Source: Hydrogenophaga sp. (GTDB lineage: Bacteria > Pseudomonadota > Gammaproteobacteria > Burkholderiales > Burkholderiaceae_C). Taken from it: a stretch of DNA of 64,000 nt. The notes beneath the pieces were generated by a model, which searched no databases, was not told the origin of the DNA, and saw only the letters and a program-made list of their open reading frames with translations. A program made the translations under genes and the position numbers. Positions 17,474-26,337 of the stretch are shown piece by piece. Position 1 is the stretch's first letter, and each line of letters opens with the position of its first letter. The stretch lies in assembly GCF_011772445.1 (NCBI RefSeq), contig NZ_WVZN01000022.1, forward strand, positions 1-64,000, read 5' to 3'.

Positions 17474-20007
17474 TGGGCGCCTCTGCGGGCGCGAAGGGAG
17501 CAAAAGGCGCCTCTGCGGGCGCCCGGGGAGCCCTGCGGCGCTACCAGGCCAAGCGCGACTTCTCCGTCACGCCCGAGCCGGGAGCGGCCCTGGCCGACAC
17601 CGGCGAGGGCCTGGGCTTCGTCGTGCAGAAACACCACGCCCGCCGCCTGCACTACGACTTCCGCCTCGAATTGGGCGGTGTGATGAAAAGCTGGGCCGTG
17701 CCCAAGGGCCCCAGCCTGGACCCGGCCGACAAGCGCATGGCGGTCGAGGTGGAGGACCATCCCGTGGCCTACGCATCGTTTGAAGGCACCATCCCGCCCA
17801 GGCAGTACGGCGCGGGCGAGGTCATCGTGTGGGACAAGGGCCACTGGCGTCCGCGCGGCGACCCGCGCAAGGGCCTGCGCGCCGGGAACCTGAAGTTCGA
17901 TCTGAGCGGCCACAAGCTGCGCGGCGGCTGGGCCCTGGTCCGCATGAAGGGTGGCGACGAGAAAAAGCCCGCGTGGCTGCTCATCAAGGAACGCGACGAC
18001 TTCGCGCGCCCGGCGGATGAGTTCGACGTGCTGGAAGCCGGCCCCGACAGCGTGTCCGCCCTGGGCCTGCCGGCGCCGGCCGGCTGGCCTGCCGCCGCCG
18101 TGGCCGCCGACCTGCCAGACACGCTCTCGCCCCAACTGGCCACGCGCGTCGAGGCACTGCCGCCCGATGACGGCGAATGGCTGTACGAACTCAAGTTCGA
18201 TGGCTACCGCCTGCTGGCGCGCATCGACGGCCGTGGCGTGCGCCTCATCACGCGCAGCGGGCTGGACTGGACGCACCGCCTCAGGCCCCTGTGCCGCGAC
18301 CTGGCCGGCATGAAGCTGCCGCCCGGCTGGTACGACGGCGAGCTCGTGGCCTTCAACGACCGCGGCCTGCCCGACTTCGGCGTGCTGCAGCAGACGCTGG
18401 AGCGTGCCCGACCCGGCGAGCTGGTGCTCTACCTGTTCGACGTGCCGCACGCGGGCGGCCTTGACCTGCGCGCCGCGCCCCTGCAGGAGCGCCGGGCCGT
18501 GCTGGAGCGCCTGCTGGGGCCGGCGCCGCCCGACAGCGTGCGCCTGAGCGCCGCCCTGGAGGTGCCTGGCCGCGACGTGCTGGCCTCGGCTTGCCGGCTG
18601 GGCCTGGAAGGCGTGATCGCCAAGCGCCGAGACGCGCCTTACCGCAGCCGCCGCAGCGACGACTGGCTCAAGATCAAGTGCGGCCTGCGCCAGGAGTTCG
18701 TGATCGGCGGCTTCACCGAAGGGCAGGGCACGCGCGCCGGCTTCGGCTCGCTCATGCTCGGCGTGTACGACGGCAAGGGCGCCCTGCGGCACGTGGGCAA
18801 CGTGGGCAGCGGCTTCGATGCGCGCACCCTGGCCCGCCTGCACCGCCAGCTCAAGGCCCTGGAGCGCGCCACCCCGGCGTTCGCCGACACCACCAGGCCC
18901 CCGACCCGGCCGCACTGGGTGGAGCCGCGCCTGGTGGCCGAAGTCGCCTTCGCGGCCTGGACGCACGGCGGCAACATCCGCCAGGGCGTGTTCGTCGGCC
19001 TGCGCGAAGACAAGGAGGCCCGTGACGTGACGCGAGAAATCCCCAAACCCACCGACCCGCCCGCGCCCGTGCCGGAGCCCACCGAGCCCGTGGTGCCCGC
19101 CCAGCCGCCCACGGCCGGCGCCCGACGCTTGCGCGTGACGAACCCCCAGCGCGTGATCGACCGCCGCAGCGGGTTGACCAAGCTCGACCTGGTGCGCCAC
19201 TACGAGGCCGTGGGCGAACTGATGATGGTGCACCTGCGCGAGCGGCCCGTGGCCCTGCTGCGTGCGCCCGCCGGCATCGCGGGCCAGCGCTTCTTCCAGA
19301 AACACCTGGAGGCCGAGCTGCCCGGCATCGCGCAGCTCGACCCCGCGCTCTCACCTGGCCATGCGCCGTGGATCGCGGTGACCAGCGCGGGCGGCCTGCT
19401 GTCGGCCGCGCAGTGGAACGTGGTGGAGGTGCACACGCAGAACGCCTCGCACCGCCGCTTCGAGCAGCCCAACCGCCTGGTGTTCGACCTCGACCCCGGC
19501 GAGGGCGTGGCCTGGCCCCGCGTGCAGGAAGCGGCGCAGCTCATGCGCGCCATGCTCGACGAACTGGGGCTCATCGGCTACCTGAAGACCAGCGGCGGCA
19601 AGGGCTTGCACGTGGTGGTGCCGCTGCGTCCGCAGCACGGCTGGGACACGGTGAAAGCCTTCTCGAAGGCCGTGGTCCAGCACATGGCGCGCACCCTGCC
19701 GGACCGCTTCGTTGCCAAGAGCGGGCCGAAGAACCGCGTGGGCAAGGTGTTTGTGGACTACCTGCGCAATGGGCGCGGCGCCACCACGGTGAGCGCCTGG
19801 TCGGCGCGCGCGCGCCCGGGCATGGGCGTGTCGGTGCCGGTGGACTGGAGCGAGCTCGACACGCTCAAGGGCGGCGACCACTGGACCGTGCGCAACCTGC
19901 GCGAGCGCCTGGCCACGGGCAACGAACCCTGGGCCGACTACGCGCGGCGCGCGCGCACGCTCACCGCCGCCATGAAGCGATTGGGCTACTCACCGGAGAA
20001 CACGTAA
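17473..20007 (+). CDS. ligD: ATP-dependent DNA ligase D (NHEJ)
   Basis: An 844-residue multifunctional non-homologous end-joining enzyme in the Pseudomonas-type order. First comes a 3'-phosphoesterase domain (about residues 35-185, with HHARRLHYDFRLELGG and SWAVPKGPS). Next is the ATP-dependent ligase core (about 210-520; nucleotidyl lysine in ELKFDGYR). Last is the primase/polymerase domain (about 555-835; metal aspartates in FDLDPGEG, and TSGGKGLHVVVP). The N-terminus begins with a tandem ten-residue repeat, GASAGAKGAK then GASAGARGAL, matching a 17-base DNA direct repeat at 17476 and 17506; this tail is probably disordered. It is coupled to the lipoprotein upstream and to ku downstream by TAATG junctions. 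Confidence 0.96.
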   Translation: MGASAGAKGAKGASAGARGALRRYQAKRDFSVTPEPGAALADTGEGLGFVVQKHHARRLHYDFRLELGGVMKSWAVPKGPSLDPADKRMAVEVEDHPVAYASFEGTIPPRQYGAGEVIVWDKGHWRPRGDPRKGLRAGNLKFDLSGHKLRGGWALVRMKGGDEKKPAWLLIKERDDFARPADEFDVLEAGPDSVSALGLPAPAGWPAAAVAADLPDTLSPQLATRVEALPPDDGEWLYELKFDGYRLLARIDGRGVRLITRSGLDWTHRLRPLCRDLAGMKLPPGWYDGELVAFNDRGLPDFGVLQQTLERARPGELVLYLFDVPHAGGLDLRAAPLQERRAVLERLLGPAPPDSVRLSAALEVPGRDVLASACRLGLEGVIAKRRDAPYRSRRSDDWLKIKCGLRQEFVIGGFTEGQGTRAGFGSLMLGVYDGKGALRHVGNVGSGFDARTLARLHRQLKALERATPAFADTTRPPTRPHWVEPRLVAEVAFAAWTHGGNIRQGVFVGLREDKEARDVTREIPKPTDPPAPVPEPTEPVVPAQPPTAGARRLRVTNPQRVIDRRSGLTKLDLVRHYEAVGELMMVHLRERPVALLRAPAGIAGQRFFQKHLEAELPGIAQLDPALSPGHAPWIAVTSAGGLLSAAQWNVVEVHTQNASHRRFEQPNRLVFDLDPGEGVAWPRVQEAAQLMRAMLDELGLIGYLKTSGGKGLHVVVPLRPQHGWDTVKAFSKAVVQHMARTLPDRFVAKSGPKNRVGKVFVDYLRNGRGATTVSAWSARARPGMGVSVPVDWSELDTLKGGDHWTVRNLRERLATGNEPWADYARRARTLTAAMKRLGYSPENT

Positions 20008-20888
20008 TGGCCTCCCGCATCGTCTGGAAAGGCGCCATCAGCTTCGGCCTGGTGCACGTGCCCGTGGCGCTGTTTCCTGCCGCGCAGGAGACGGGCATCG
20101 ACTTCGACTGGCTCGACAAGCGCAGCATGGACCCGGTGGGCTACCAGCGCATCAACAAGCGCACGGGCAAGCCCATCAAGAGCGCCGACATCGTCAAGGG
20201 CGTGAAGCAGGACGACGGCGAGTACGTCATCGTCAGCGACGAGCAGATCAAGGCCGCCTACCCCGAGTCCACGCAGACCATCGAGATCGAGGCCTTCGTG
20301 CGGGCCGCCGAGATCGCCTTCCCGCTGCTGGAGAAGCCCTACTACCTGGAGCCCATCGGCAAGGGCGGCAAGGTGTATGCCCTGCTGCGCGAGGCCATGC
20401 TGGAGGCGGGCGTCATCGGCATCTCGCGCGTGGTGATGCACACCAAGGAGCACCTGGCCGTGCTGGTGCCCCTGGGCCCGGCGCTGATGCTCAACACCAT
20501 CCGCTGGGCCAGCGAGATCCGCCCAATGGACGAACTGAAACTGCCGCCGGCCGGCCGCACCGCCCTGGGCCTGAAGGCGGCGGAGATCAAGATGGCCACG
20601 CAGCTCATCGCCGACATGACCGCGCCCTGGAAGCCAGAGGCCTACGAGGACCGTTTCGTGGACGCCGTGCAGGCCCTGGTGCAGCGCAAGCGTGAGGCCG
20701 GCGAGGTGGAGACGGTGACACCCGTCGAAGAAGCCTCACGCGCCGAAACGCCGAGCAATGTGGTGGACCTGACCGAACTGCTGGCGCGCAGTCTGTCGCA
20801 GCGCAAGGCGGGCGCCGGCGAGGGGAGCGGCAAGCGTGCGCCCGCGCGGCGAGCCCCGGCCAAGTCCAGCGCGCGCCGCCGCGCCTGA
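20007..20888 (+). CDS. ku: Ku DNA-end-binding protein
   Basis: A 293-residue bacterial Ku homodimer subunit that encircles broken DNA ends and recruits LigD. The conserved opening SRIVWKGAISFGLVHVPV and FDWLDKRSMDPVGYQRINK are present, with the ring-forming core to about residue 250. A lysine/arginine/alanine-rich tail (KRAPARRAPAKSSARRRA) follows, of the type that helps DNA binding and threading. The ATG overlaps the ligD stop (TAATG), so the two NHEJ proteins are made together. No second ku copy is in the window. Confidence 0.96.
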   Translation: MASRIVWKGAISFGLVHVPVALFPAAQETGIDFDWLDKRSMDPVGYQRINKRTGKPIKSADIVKGVKQDDGEYVIVSDEQIKAAYPESTQTIEIEAFVRAAEIAFPLLEKPYYLEPIGKGGKVYALLREAMLEAGVIGISRVVMHTKEHLAVLVPLGPALMLNTIRWASEIRPMDELKLPPAGRTALGLKAAEIKMATQLIADMTAPWKPEAYEDRFVDAVQALVQRKREAGEVETVTPVEEASRAETPSNVVDLTELLARSLSQRKAGAGEGSGKRAPARRAPAKSSARRRA

Positions 20889-20988
20889 ACGTCCGCGTCG
20901 ATCGCTGCGGGTACGGCGATTGCCCCTTGCCGCACGCTGTTCCCCGTCTGGGCGCAGCGTTCCCATTCACCTCACGAGGAGCAAGACC

Positions 20989-21684
20989 ATGACCCGATTC
21001 CCACGCATCCACAGGACCTGGCCGATGGCGGTGCTGGCGCTGGCCCTGGGAGGCGCCGCCAGCGCCCAGACCGGCGGCAGCACCACCGGTCCCGCGCAGA
21101 CCCCCGGGGCGAACACCTCGCCCACGCCGGGCAACGCTTACCCCGCCCGGCGCGGCATGTACGGTTGGTCCGAGGGCAACTACTCGCTGATTCCGTACTC
21201 CAGCCACGGCTACATCGGCTTCAACGCCGGCACCACGGATTGGGACGCGCCCTGCGGCGGCGGCGGCTTCGCCTGCGACGACAGCAACAACGCCTTTCAC
21301 CTCTACACCGGCGGCATGTTCAACGAATACATCGGCGCGGAGATTGGCCTGCTGGACTTCGGCCGGGCCGACCGGGGCGGCGGGCGCGTGAAGGCGCATG
21401 GCCTGAACCTCAGCCTGGTCGGGCGCCTGCCGATGGGGCGGCTGAGCCTTTACGGCAAGTTCGGCACGATCTACGGCCGCACCGATTCGGAGGTGCTGCC
21501 CGCCTCCGGTCTCACGGCCGGCAAGGACAGCGGCTGGGAGGGTTCCTACGGGGTCGGTCTGGGATTCGAGATCACGCCGCGCTCGTCCATCGTGCTGGAG
21601 TGGAACCGCTTCGACCTGAACTTCGAAGGCGTGGGCACGCGCAACATCACCACCACCAGCCTGGGCTACGTGCACCGGTTCTGA
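20989..21684 (+). CDS. Outer-membrane beta-barrel protein
   Basis: A 231-residue predicted small outer-membrane barrel. A signal peptide ends near ASAQ (residue 27) and is followed by a Thr/Pro/Gly-rich linker of about 30 residues. After that come alternating strands typical of OmpA/OmpW-like eight-stranded barrels, closing with the strand LGYVHRF whose terminal phenylalanine is the usual Bam recognition signal. A GAGGAG ribosome site precedes the chosen ATG. The extracellular segment has two cysteines (CGGGGFACDD) that could form a disulphide. Function unknown; it follows ku after 100 bases and may be independent. Confidence 0.75.
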   Translation: MTRFPRIHRTWPMAVLALALGGAASAQTGGSTTGPAQTPGANTSPTPGNAYPARRGMYGWSEGNYSLIPYSSHGYIGFNAGTTDWDAPCGGGGFACDDSNNAFHLYTGGMFNEYIGAEIGLLDFGRADRGGGRVKAHGLNLSLVGRLPMGRLSLYGKFGTIYGRTDSEVLPASGLTAGKDSGWEGSYGVGLGFEITPRSSIVLEWNRFDLNFEGVGTRNITTTSLGYVHRF

Positions 21685-21711
21685 TCTGCCGGCGGCACCG
21701 CGCGGTCGCAC

Positions 21712-22188
21712 TCAGTGGTGATGACCGTGCGCGCCGTGCGCGTGGCCGTGCTGCACCTCTTCCGGCGAGGCCGCGCGCACGTCCAGCACCTTCAGGGTGA
21801 TGGTGAGGTCCTCGCCCGCCAGCGGGTGGTTGCCATCGAGGTGCACGGTGTCGCCCTTGATCTTCATCACGGTGAAGAGGTGGCGGCGGCCCTGCTCGTC
21901 GCTGCCCTCCAGTTGGCCGCCGACCTTGATGCCGGGCGGAAACTGCGTCTTGGGGATGGTGGTGACGAGCGACTCGTCGCGCTCGCCGAAGGCCAGCGAG
22001 GGTTGCAGCGTGATGGTGGTGCCGAAGCCCTTTTCCTGGCCCTCCAGCGCCACCTCGATGCCGTGCAGCGTGTTGCCATAGCCGCCGTGCAGGTAGGCGC
22101 GCGCGGTCTTGCCGTCCTCCAGCACCTTGCCCTGGGCGTTCTGGATGCGTGCGGTGAGGGTGACGACGGTGTCTTTTTCGATCTTCAT
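21712..22188 (-). CDS. slyD: SlyD-like FKBP-type peptidyl-prolyl isomerase
   Basis: A 158-residue FKBP-type prolyl isomerase with an inserted chaperone flap (about residues 70-125) and a short histidine-rich tail (HGHAHGAHGHHH) suited to nickel or other metal binding. Conserved features include the start KIEKDTVVTLTARI, the YLHGGYGNTLHGIEVALEGQ segment in place of the usual FxxG, and NHPLAGEDLTITLKVLDV. In proteobacteria SlyD assists folding, supports Tat substrates and delivers nickel to hydrogenase. It is followed upstream by mogA in the same direction. Confidence 0.93.
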   Translation of the reverse strand: MKIEKDTVVTLTARIQNAQGKVLEDGKTARAYLHGGYGNTLHGIEVALEGQEKGFGTTITLQPSLAFGERDESLVTTIPKTQFPPGIKVGGQLEGSDEQGRRHLFTVMKIKGDTVHLDGNHPLAGEDLTITLKVLDVRAASPEEVQHGHAHGAHGHHH

Positions 22189-22210
22189 GGCGGTTTCCTC
22201 GGGTGTGGCT

Positions 22211-22813
22211 TCAGCGGGCGGGGCGCACCGCGTTCTTCGGACGCCAGGCTTTGATGACGGTTTCGTGCGTCTCGATGTACGGGCCGCCGATCAGATCGAC
22301 GCAATAGGGCACGGCCGCGAAGATGCCGTTCACGCGCACCGAGCCGTCGGCGTTCTTCGCCCCTTCCAGCGTCTCGGCGATGGCCTTGGGCTGGCCGGGC
22401 AGGTTGATGATCAGCGTCTCGTCGCGCACCACCGCCACCTGCCGCGAGAGGATGGCCGTGGGCACGAAGGCCAGGCTCACCTGGCGCATCTGCTCGCCGA
22501 AGCCGGGCATTTCCTTGTGCGCCACGGCCAGCGTGGCCTCGGGCGTCACGTCGCGTTTGGCTGGCCCCGTGCCGCCGGTGGTGAGCACCAGCGCGCAGCC
22601 CATGTCCACCAGCTCGATCAGCGTGGCGCTGATGCGGTCCTGCTCGTCGGGGATGAGCCGGGCTTCGAACGTGATGGGGTTCTTCAGCGCGCGCGTCAGC
22701 CACTCCTGCAGCGCGGGCAGGCCCTGGTCCTGGTAGACGCCGCTGCTCGCGCGGTCGCTGATGGAGACGATGCCGATGCGCACCGGGTCGTGCGCGGCAG
22801 GGGAGTCGCTCAT
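22211..22813 (-). CDS. mogA: Molybdopterin adenylyltransferase
   Basis: A 200-residue MogA-family protein that adenylylates molybdopterin before molybdenum insertion. The motifs VRIGIVSISDRASSGVYQDQ (about 11-30), LVLTTGGTGPAKRDVTPEAT (about 80-100) and NLPGQPKAI (about 145-153) are conserved. The product is needed for molybdoenzymes such as the assimilatory nitrate reductase encoded 12 kb away, a functional but not operonic link. Its ATG overlaps the darP stop by four bases, so the two are coupled. Confidence 0.93.
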   Translation of the reverse strand: MSDSPAAHDPVRIGIVSISDRASSGVYQDQGLPALQEWLTRALKNPITFEARLIPDEQDRISATLIELVDMGCALVLTTGGTGPAKRDVTPEATLAVAHKEMPGFGEQMRQVSLAFVPTAILSRQVAVVRDETLIINLPGQPKAIAETLEGAKNADGSVRVNGIFAAVPYCVDLIGGPYIETHETVIKAWRPKNAVRPAR

Positions 22814-23442
22814 GCGGGTTCACCGGGTTCGTCGCCGTCGCCACGCGCCAGCGCGGCTTTGACGTGTTGAAAGATCTCGCGGTAGGCCTTGCCGTGGCGC
22901 TGGGCCTCGCCGGGGCGCTCCTTCACGGCCTGCGCGTCCTTGCGCGCCTGGCGGATGAGGGTGCGCAACTGCTGCACATCGGCCTCGGCGTCGAGCGCGA
23001 GCCAGGCGGTAAGGGCCTCGTCGTCGGCGATCAGGCGGTCGCGCCACTGCTCGGCCTGGTGCAGTTGCAGGGTAGCCTCGGCCGAGGGCCGGTGCTGTTC
23101 GTCGATGGCGGTCTCGATGGCGGCGATGGTCTCTTCGGGCAGCTTGCGCATGAGCTTGCCGATGTACTGCATCTGCCGGCGCCGGCCCTCGAAGTTGGTG
23201 ATGCGCCGCGCCTCGGCCAGCGAGTCGACCAGGCGGTCGTCGAGACCCAGGCGATCGAAGGGCCCGGCGGGCAGGGTGAGCAGTTGCTCGCCCAGGTTCT
23301 GCAGGCGCTCGCTGAGCTTTTTCAGGTCGGTCTTGCTCAGCTCGCCGCCCTTGGCGTCGCGCTTGAGTTCCTGGTCCAGCTCGCTGCCCTCGGCCACGAA
23401 GTGACCGCGAACGAAATAGCCTCGGGTGGGTTTGCGCGACAT
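22810..23442 (-). CDS. darP: Ribosome-associated protein DarP (YjgA, DUF615)
   Basis: A 210-residue, highly charged all-helical protein of the YjgA/DarP family, which acts in late 50S subunit assembly. The start MSRKPTRGYFVRGHFV fits the family; a longer reading would add 14 residues. Characteristic segments are LDQELKRD, SKTDLKKLSERLQNLGEQLL and RRRQMQYIGKLMRKL. Betaproteobacterial genomes usually place this gene beside mogA and pmbA, as here, with pmbA divergent. Confidence 0.92.
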   Translation of the reverse strand: MSRKPTRGYFVRGHFVAEGSELDQELKRDAKGGELSKTDLKKLSERLQNLGEQLLTLPAGPFDRLGLDDRLVDSLAEARRITNFEGRRRQMQYIGKLMRKLPEETIAAIETAIDEQHRPSAEATLQLHQAEQWRDRLIADDEALTAWLALDAEADVQQLRTLIRQARKDAQAVKERPGEAQRHGKAYREIFQHVKAALARGDGDEPGEPA

Positions 23443-23466
23443 GGGGAATGTTGGGGCTTGTGCGCT

Positions 23467-23734
23467 AGGGCGTGTCAACGCCACTTTTTCAAGTGCGAAC
23501 GGGATGAAAACACCGCCAATCTAGGCGCACGACGACGGCCAGGCTGGACGCCTGGCCTAGGAGGGCAACGACGAGTGGCGCTGTTTTCACCCCGTTCCCT
23601 TCGGGTTGCGGCCCAAAAGGCCATGCGCCGCGTTGCGAAGCCTCGCCGGGCCACCGGCCCGTCTGCGTTTCGCGCCTTGCGCATGGTCTTTTGGATCCGC
23701 AACGCATCTTGAAAAAGTGGTGTTGACACGCCCT
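23467..23734. repeat. MITE-like palindromic element, 268 bp
   Basis: The 335-base gap between divergent darP and pmbA is filled by a structured element. Its ends are 27-base inverted repeats (23467-23493 and 23708-23734) with one mismatch. Inside are three further dyads: 23497-23517 with 23577-23597 (21 bases, two mismatches), 23537-23544 with 23550-23557 (perfect), and 23605-23628 with 23679-23703 (about 24 bases, imperfect). There is no coding capacity for a transposase, and no clear target-site duplication. The left part folds as one nested hairpin and the right part as another. A non-autonomous mobile element is the best guess; a fixed structured repeat is possible. Confidence 0.7.
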
Positions 23735-23777
23735 GGGCGGGCGCCGTGCAAAGGGGGCCCGTATCATAGCGGCCGCC

Positions 23778-25184
23778 ATGTCCAAGACCGCCTCGAACAC
23801 CCCCTTGCCCGGATTCCAGTACAGCCGCCACCAGTTCGAGGAACTGGTCGACCTGGCGCTCACGCACGCGAAATCGCTCGGCGCGGCCGACGCGGCGGCC
23901 GAGGTGTCCGAGGGCGCGGGCCTGAGCGTCTCGGTGCGCAAGGGCGAACTCGAGAACGTCGAACGCAACCGCGACAAATCGCTCGGCGTCACCGTGTACC
24001 TGGGGCAGCGCCGCGGCAACGCCAGCACCTCCGACTTCTCCGCTGCCGCCGTGCGCCAGACGGTACAGGCGGCCTACGACATCGCGCGTTTCACCGCCGA
24101 AGACCCCGTGGCCGGCCTGCCCGACGCGCAGGACGTGGCCACCGAGGCCGACCGCCTGCGCGACCTGGATCTGTTCCATCCCTGGGCCATCACCTCCGAA
24201 CAGGCGGCCGAACTGGCCCTGGCCTGCGAGGCCGCCAGCTTCGCCACCAGCCCGCAGATCACCAACAGCGAAGGCGCCAGCGTCTCGGCGCAACAGTCGC
24301 ACTTCTTCAGTGAGCACCTGCGTGGCGGCCAGCGCGGCGGCCCCGGCATCTTCAGTGGTGGCTATGCCAGCTCGCGCCACAGCCTGTCGGTGGCGCCCAT
24401 CGCCGGCAAGGGCGCCAACATGCAGCGCGACTACTGGTACAGCTCCATGCGCGCGCCGCAGGACCTCGCCTCGCCCCAGGTGGTGGGCCGCTACGCCGCC
24501 GAGCGCGCGCTCTCGCGCCTGCGCGCGCGCAAGATCGCCACCACCGAATGCCCGGTGCTGTTCGAGTCGCCCCTGGCCGCCGGCCTGCTGGGCGCCTACG
24601 TGCAGGCCACCAGCGGCGGCGCGCTCTACCGCAAGACCAGCTTCCTGGCCGACAGCCTGGGCAAGCCCGCCATGGCCGCGCACCTGGACATCGACGAAGA
24701 CCCCTTCGTGCGCGGCGGCAAGGGCAGCTCGCCCTTCGACGACGAAGGCGTGCAGACGCGCGCGCGGCGTGTGGTCGACGGCGGCGTGGTGCAGGGCTAT
24801 TTCCTGTCCACCTACTCGGCGCGCAAACTGGGCATGCGCACCACGGGCAACGCGGGCGGCTCGCACAACCTCACCCTCACCAGCCGGCGCACGCAGCCGG
24901 ACGACGACCTCGACGCCATGCTGAAGAAGCTGGGCCGCGGCCTGTTCGTCACCGAGCTCATGGGGCAGGGCGTCAACCCCGTCACGGGCGACTACTCGCG
25001 CGGCGCCTCGGGTTACTGGGTCGAAAACGGCGTCATCGCCTACCCGGTGCAGGAAATCACCATCGCCGGCAACCTGCGCGACATGCTCATGGGCATCGAG
25101 GCCGTGGGTGCGGACGCGTACAACTACGGCGCCAAAACCGTGGGCTCGGTGCTGGTGAACCGCATGAAGGTGGCGGGGAGCTGA
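23778..25184 (+). CDS. pmbA: Metalloprotease PmbA/TldE
   Basis: A 468-residue TldD/PmbA-family protein. PmbA (TldE) is the partner of TldD in a heterodimeric metalloprotease that processes peptides such as microcin B17 and degrades CcdA. Family features include VRKGELENVERNRDKSLGVTVYLGQRRGNAST at the N-terminus (quoted in parts as VRKGELENVER and GVTVYLGQRRG), ALSRLRARKI, and the C-terminal GANPVTGDYSRGASGYWVENG-like block. The subunit itself lacks the HExxxH zinc motif, as expected for TldE. The gene starts 43 bases after the palindromic element, so its promoter must lie in or beside that element. Confidence 0.93.
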   Translation: MSKTASNTPLPGFQYSRHQFEELVDLALTHAKSLGAADAAAEVSEGAGLSVSVRKGELENVERNRDKSLGVTVYLGQRRGNASTSDFSAAAVRQTVQAAYDIARFTAEDPVAGLPDAQDVATEADRLRDLDLFHPWAITSEQAAELALACEAASFATSPQITNSEGASVSAQQSHFFSEHLRGGQRGGPGIFSGGYASSRHSLSVAPIAGKGANMQRDYWYSSMRAPQDLASPQVVGRYAAERALSRLRARKIATTECPVLFESPLAAGLLGAYVQATSGGALYRKTSFLADSLGKPAMAAHLDIDEDPFVRGGKGSSPFDDEGVQTRARRVVDGGVVQGYFLSTYSARKLGMRTTGNAGGSHNLTLTSRRTQPDDDLDAMLKKLGRGLFVTELMGQGVNPVTGDYSRGASGYWVENGVIAYPVQEITIAGNLRDMLMGIEAVGADAYNYGAKTVGSVLVNRMKVAGS

Positions 25185-25232
25185 TCCCCCGGCGGGCGCT
25201 GCTGCGTTCGCCACCCTCACACCACGCCGAAC

Positions 25233-26123
25233 ATGCTTCGCCCCGAAGCCCTGGCCCTGGTCGCGGCTGCCTGCTGGGCCGTTGCAGCGCTGTTCTCCGC
25301 ACCTGCCGCGCAGCGCCTGGGCGCCATCGCCTTCAGCCGCTGGCGCATGTTCTTCGCGGCGCTGCTGCTGTGGGCCATTGCGCTGGCCAGTGGCGGCTGG
25401 CGCGGTCTGGATGCCTCGGCCTTCGGGCTGCTCGCTCTCTCGGGCGTCATCGGCATCTTCATCGGTGACACCGCGCTGTTCGCCTGCATGAACCGGCTGG
25501 GGCCGCGGCGCAGTGGCGTGCTGTTCGCGACCCACGCGGTGTTCTCGGCGGTGTTCGCCTGGCTGTTCCTGCGCGAGACGCTGCTGGGCTGGGCGCTGGT
25601 GGGCAGCGGCCTGCTGGTGGCGGGCGTGATGCTGGCCATCCTGCGCGGGCGGCGTGGGGACGAATCCCACGCCTGGGAGCAGACGCGTGGCCGCCTGTGG
25701 GTGGGGGTGGCGCTGGGCCTGGTGGCCGCGCTGTGCCAGTCGGTGGCCACGCTGATGCTCAAGCCGCTCATGAGCAGCGGCATCGACGCCGTGGCCGGAT
25801 CGGCCATGCGCATGAGCACCGCCTTCGCGGCGCACGCGCTGCTGTGGGCCAGCGGCTGGGGCCTGGCGCGGGCGCGCGAGCCCATGCGCTGGCGCGAGGC
25901 GGCGCAGGTCTTCGGCAGCGCGGCCATTGCGATGGCCCTGGGCATGACGCTGATCTTGCAGGCCATGAAGCACGGGCAGGCGGGGCTGGTGGCGATCCTG
26001 TCGTCCGTCACGCCTATCGTGGTGCTGCCGCTGCTGTGGCTGGTGTACCGGCGCCGGCCCGCGTGGGGCGCCTGGGCCGGCGCGGCGCTGGCGGTGGTGG
26101 GAACGGCGCTCATCCTCGGCTGA
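25233..26123 (+). CDS. EamA/DMT-family transporter
   Basis: A 296-residue inner-membrane protein with ten hydrophobic helices arranged as two EamA halves (about 5-135 and 155-295), the drug/metabolite transporter fold. The first half begins LALVAAACWAVAALFSAPAA and includes SGVIGIFIGDTALFACMNRLG; the second includes LGLVAALCQSVATLMLKPL. The family exports amino acids, nucleotides and other metabolites; the substrate here cannot be told. It lies 48 bases after pmbA and may be co-transcribed. Confidence 0.88.
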   Translation: MLRPEALALVAAACWAVAALFSAPAAQRLGAIAFSRWRMFFAALLLWAIALASGGWRGLDASAFGLLALSGVIGIFIGDTALFACMNRLGPRRSGVLFATHAVFSAVFAWLFLRETLLGWALVGSGLLVAGVMLAILRGRRGDESHAWEQTRGRLWVGVALGLVAALCQSVATLMLKPLMSSGIDAVAGSAMRMSTAFAAHALLWASGWGLARAREPMRWREAAQVFGSAAIAMALGMTLILQAMKHGQAGLVAILSSVTPIVVLPLLWLVYRRRPAWGAWAGAALAVVGTALILG

Positions 26124-26204
26124 GGTGCCTTCGGCCGGGTCGCGCGCCACGGGAGCCCGCGCCCCTGCAAATGCCTGCAGGGGGTGGCCGCATACCCCCA
26201 TCGC

Positions 26205-26232
26205 TTGAACAGTTGTGCAGCGGTTGTAATGC
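26205..26232 (+). promoter_or_regulatory. Possible sigma-70 promoter for the TpsB gene
   Basis: TTGAAC (26205-26210) and TAATGC (26227-26232) are separated by 16 bases in the 214-base gap ahead of the two-partner secretion gene. The -35 is good, the -10 mediocre. A 6-base dyad CCTGCA/TGCAGG lies just upstream at 26164-26181. Confidence 0.35.
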
Positions 26233-26337
26233 GCCGCGTTCGCCGGGGCATGGGGCCCTGGCCGCCAACGGTTCACAGGGAGCGGCACCGCCTGACCGCC
26301 TCGACACGGTCGGGTTCAAGGAGCCCGTCACAACAAG

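Noticed and set aside
23467-23734. The 23.5-kb palindromic element considered as a CRISPR array or attachment site.
   Set aside because: There are no regularly spaced direct repeats with unique spacers, no cas or integrase genes, and the symmetry is inverted.
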